Positions 28,751-31,171 of a DNA stretch of 31,171 nucleotides are shown piece after piece. Source of the DNA: Candidatus Magasanikbacteria bacterium GW2011_GWC2_45_8 (GTDB taxonomy: Bacteria; Patescibacteriota; Patescibacteriia; Magasanikbacterales; UBA10146). Each line of letters opens with the position of its first letter. The first letter of the stretch is position 1. The stretch spans positions 1 through 31,171 of the forward strand of contig LCLH01000003.1 in assembly GCA_001001925.1 (NCBI GenBank), read 5' to 3'. The notes under the pieces were generated by a model. The model made no database searches. It was not told where the DNA came from and worked only from the letters and a program-made list of their open reading frames with translations. The translations under genes and the position numbers were made by a program.

Positions 28751-29182
28751 ATGAAAAATCATCCTGAACATCTTAAAACGTTTTACGCGCTTTTCCAACG
28801 AGCGCGCCTCAAAATTACCCCGGCTCGCGTCCGCATTCTTGAGGTTTTACACCATGCGCACGCCCCCCTCTCTATACAGCAAATCTCCGCTGAACTTGAA
28901 ACCGGCGAGGTGGATATTGTGACAATCTACAGAACCATCAGTGCCTTACAAAAAATCAACGCAGTCAAACAAACACATCTCAACGCAAAGGAACGGGCGT
29001 ATGAGCTTGCCGGTGAGCACCACCACCACCTTGTGTGCACTTCATGCAACGCGGTGGAAGACATCACACTCAACGATCAGTTTGAACAATACCAAAAAAT
29101 CATAACAAAAAAATCCGGTTTCAAAATTATGGATCACTCGTTGGAGTTCTTTGGTCTTTGCGCCCCCTGTCAAAAAAACTAA
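28751..29182 (+). CDS. Fur-family metal-responsive regulator, probably Zur
   Basis: 143 residues from ATG 28751. The winged-helix DNA-binding domain is seen in ITPARVRILEVLHHAHAPLSIQQISAEL, cut here as TPARVRILEVL...APLSIQQI, with VDIVTIYRTISALQKINAVKQ as recognition helix and wing. The dimerisation domain has HHHHLVCTSCNAVED (His-rich metal site; Cys96/Cys99) and CAPC (Cys137/Cys140) for the structural zinc. A GTG at 28730 would extend the frame but lies upstream of the -10, so it is rejected. The next gene, znuA, starts 21 nt later. Because it heads a zinc/manganese importer operon and has its own palindromic operator, it is most likely Zur; Mn or Fe sensing cannot be excluded. Confidence 0.9.
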   Translation: MKNHPEHLKTFYALFQRARLKITPARVRILEVLHHAHAPLSIQQISAELETGEVDIVTIYRTISALQKINAVKQTHLNAKERAYELAGEHHHHLVCTSCNAVEDITLNDQFEQYQKIITKKSGFKIMDHSLEFFGLCAPCQKN

Positions 29183-29203
29183 ATTATTTACGTACTTATT
29201 TTT

Positions 29204-30124
29204 ATGAAAAAAATCATCATATCCGTTGTCGCGCTCGCGGTCATCATAGGACTTGCGGTTCTCTATAAACAACGCGCGCCAATCTCCGGATTCTCAAAAT
29301 CCGGCGGGGTCAAAATCGTAACAAGCATTTACCCTCTTGAAGAAATAGCGCGCAATGTTGGCGGTGAAAAAGCCAACGTGATCAGAATCACCCCCAACGG
29401 CGTGGAACCGCATGATTATGAGCCAACCCCGGAAGATATCGCTACGCTTCAAAGCGCGCAATTGGTACTGGTAAACGGCGCGGGAATGGAATCATGGAGT
29501 GAAAAAATCAAACCTGATTTGGAAAAACAAGGTGTGAAAGTGCTTAATCTCACGCAAACCATTTCGCTCTCGGACATGATCGCCAACTCAAAAGGCCAGA
29601 TTGATCCGCATATCTGGCTTAACCCTCAAATATTTCAAAAAGAAATTGACGCGGTGCGCGACGCGTTAATCTCGCTTAACCGCTCAAACGCGTCGGTCTA
29701 CACCGAAAACGCGAAACGCTACAGCATGGAAATCGCAACGCTTGACGCGCAAATTTCCGAAGGACTGAAATCCTGCGCGCTTAATGATTTTATCACCACG
29801 CATGATGCATTTGAATATCTTGCGATGCGCTATCACCTGACCCCTCACGGGATTGTGGGATTCTCACCGGACGAAGAGCCAACGCCGCGCGCCATAGCCG
29901 AACTTTCAACGCTCGCCCGCAAACAAAAAATCAAACATATACTTGTTGAACCGCTTGGGAATGACAAGTTTGCAAAAACACTTGCCAAAGAAGCGGGAGC
30001 TCAAACACTCACCCTTAACCCTATTGAAGGGTTAACCGCAGATGAAACAAAACAGGGTGCTACCTACCAAACGCTCATGAAAAAAAATCTTGATACCTTA
30101 CGCACCGCGCTTTCATGCAAATAA
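29204..30124 (+). CDS. znuA: Zinc/manganese ABC transporter substrate-binding protein (ZnuA/TroA family)
   Basis: 306 residues. It captures Zn(II) or Mn(II) outside the membrane and hands it to the ZnuB/ZnuC importer. Cluster A-I metal ligands visible: His70 in GVEPHDYEP, His136 in DPHIWLNP and His200 in TTHDAFEY; the fourth ligand is probably acidic, near the C-terminus (EGLTADE). A single hydrophobic helix (4-20) has no lipobox Cys, so the protein is membrane-anchored or cleaved rather than a lipoprotein. The His/Asp-rich loop of many zinc-specific ZnuA proteins is absent, leaving Zn versus Mn open. It overlaps znuC by 10 nt. Confidence 0.92.
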   Translation: MKKIIISVVALAVIIGLAVLYKQRAPISGFSKSGGVKIVTSIYPLEEIARNVGGEKANVIRITPNGVEPHDYEPTPEDIATLQSAQLVLVNGAGMESWSEKIKPDLEKQGVKVLNLTQTISLSDMIANSKGQIDPHIWLNPQIFQKEIDAVRDALISLNRSNASVYTENAKRYSMEIATLDAQISEGLKSCALNDFITTHDAFEYLAMRYHLTPHGIVGFSPDEEPTPRAIAELSTLARKQKIKHILVEPLGNDKFAKTLAKEAGAQTLTLNPIEGLTADETKQGATYQTLMKKNLDTLRTALSCK

Positions 30125-30888
30125 CACCATCCGCACAATCAAACTCCTGCATTACCCTCAACGACGTATCGTTTTTCTATAAAGCGGGCGAACCTGCCTT
30201 GGAGCATATCACGTTCTCCGTCAACCACGGCGATTATTTGGGTATTTTGGGCCCCAACGGCGGCGGCAAGACCACCTTGCTCAAAATTATTTTGGGACTC
30301 CTCACTCCGCAATCCGGGGTGGTACGCATTGATAATACCTTGCCTTCCGCGCGCGCAAGCCACCTGCATATAGGATATGTACCGCAAAAATCGGATGAAG
30401 AGCAGTGGAATTTTCCCGCCACGGTAGAAGAAGTGGTACTCATGGGCCGCACGGTTCGCGCAGGAGTCTTAAAAAAATACGCGCCTGTGGATTTTGAAGC
30501 GGTAGAGCGTGCCATGGAAACAACCGGCATCACCGCCTATCGCGCACAGACCATCGCAACGCTTTCCGGAGGATTGCGCCAGCGTATTTTGATTGCGCGA
30601 GCGCTTGCTTCCAACCCTACTATTCTCATTTTGGATGAACCTGCCACCGGTGTTGATATTGCCGCGCAAGAACAATTTTATTCATTTCTAAAAATGCTGA
30701 ACACCAAACACGGACTCACTATTTTGTTTGTCTCACACGATTTGGACGTGCTCGCGCGAGAGACCACCTCGGTGTTGTGTGTCAACCGCACGCTCATAAG
30801 CCACGGCCCCACGAGCGAGGCGTTGCGCGAGGAACACCTTGAAGAACTCTACGGTAAAAAAGTCGCGTTTGCTGTTCATAGACATTAA
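30115..30888 (+). CDS. znuC: Zinc/manganese ABC transporter ATP-binding protein
   Basis: 257 residues; the cytoplasmic ATPase of the importer. Walker A GPNGGGKTT (46-54), Q-loop near YVPQKSDEEQWNFP, ABC signature LSGGLRQR (150-157), Walker B LILDEP (171-176), D-loop ATGVD, and H-loop FVSHD (His208). Sequence and length fit the manganese/zinc (ABC-3) subfamily. The ATG overlaps the last codons of znuA (ATGCAAATAA), which suggests translational coupling. znuB begins 5 nt after its stop. Confidence 0.95.
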   Translation: MQITPSAQSNSCITLNDVSFFYKAGEPALEHITFSVNHGDYLGILGPNGGGKTTLLKIILGLLTPQSGVVRIDNTLPSARASHLHIGYVPQKSDEEQWNFPATVEEVVLMGRTVRAGVLKKYAPVDFEAVERAMETTGITAYRAQTIATLSGGLRQRILIARALASNPTILILDEPATGVDIAAQEQFYSFLKMLNTKHGLTILFVSHDLDVLARETTSVLCVNRTLISHGPTSEALREEHLEELYGKKVAFAVHRH

Positions 30889-30893
30889 CTATT

Positions 30894-31171
30894 ATGTTTG
30901 AATTTCTCCACTACGCATTTTTCATCCGCGCCGCGGAAGCGGGACTCATTATCGGCATCATCGCGCCCTTGATTGGCATATTTTTGGTAGTGAGGCGCTT
31001 TTCACTTTTGGCGGACACGCTTTCTCATGTAACGCTCGCCGGCGTGGCGTTGAGCTTTCTTTTGGGAACCAATGTCATTCTGACCGCGCTCGTTGCGGCG
31101 CTAGCGGCGGCGTTTGGCATAGAAAAACTGCGCGCCCGCAAACTTTTGTTCAGCGAATCCATACTCGCATT
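30894..31171 (+). CDS. znuB: Zinc/manganese ABC transporter permease (partial, runs off the window)
   Basis: 92 codons are visible, from MFEFLHYAFFIRAAEAG. The ABC-3 family features are a first helix (GLIIGIIAPLIGIFLVVRRFS), the conserved LLADTLSHVTLAGVALSFLLG loop and helix, and a following hydrophobic segment (VILTALVAALAAAFG). The gene is in the same orientation, 5 nt after znuC, and completes the importer. The 3' end is beyond the window. Confidence 0.9.
   Translation, partial: MFEFLHYAFFIRAAEAGLIIGIIAPLIGIFLVVRRFSLLADTLSHVTLAGVALSFLLGTNVILTALVAALAAAFGIEKLRARKLLFSESILA

Overview
The window looks like chromosomal DNA of a Candidatus Patescibacteria (CPR) bacterium, probably of the Parcubacteria type. 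This is inferred from gene content: giant secreted proteins headed by a VirB2/TrbC-like pilin hairpin, tandem single-pass proteins with thrombospondin-3 (DxDxDG) repeats, a class II ribonucleotide reductase with a nearby cobalamin adenosyltransferase, and almost no Shine-Dalgarno sequences. UGA serves as a stop (hisS), so this is not the recoded Gracilibacteria/SR1 lineage. Coding density is high and no gap exceeds about 245 bp. I see no transposase, phage gene or CRISPR array.

Layout. 1-200: tRNA-Asp(GUC) on the plus strand, sharing a bidirectional terminator with pyk. 220-5741, minus strand: ybeY, dgkA, ftsA, ftsZ, nrdR, pyk (in transcription order), with a separate promoter and a terminator hairpin between ftsA and ftsZ. 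5749-21138, minus strand: a cell-surface block of two TSP3-repeat membrane proteins, a 3738-residue pilin-headed giant protein, and a shorter paralogue split by a frameshift. 21157-23926, minus strand: lepB, hisS, rpsU, yqeY. 24043-24925: a site-2 protease (minus) and rpmB (plus) fire from overlapping divergent promoters. 24976-28505, minus strand: nrdJ, cobalamin adenosyltransferase, and a 48-residue HicB-like gene. 28751 to the end, plus strand: a Fur/Zur-type regulator followed by znuA, znuC and a truncated znuB.

How the parts fit. NrdR (1662-2174) should repress nrdJ: two NrdR boxes 32 bp apart sit on the nrdJ promoter. The adenosyltransferase downstream would make the adenosylcobalamin that NrdJ needs. 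The Fur-family gene has a 15-bp palindrome over its own -35 element and heads a zinc/manganese ABC importer operon, a typical Zur autoregulatory layout. LepB is a plausible processor of the surface proteins.

Most notable: (1) a structured dispersed repeat of about 100 bp, with two full copies between genes whose terminal arms differ but stay complementary, and a remnant forming the 3' end of ybeY; (2) rpsU is the only gene here with a strong Shine-Dalgarno, which lies in a hairpin, suggesting bS21-dependent translational autoregulation; (3) the pilin-headed giant protein with LamG, IPT, at least 12 Cys-rich repeats and an embedded pseudopilin-like module; (4) the compact NrdR and Zur operator layouts.
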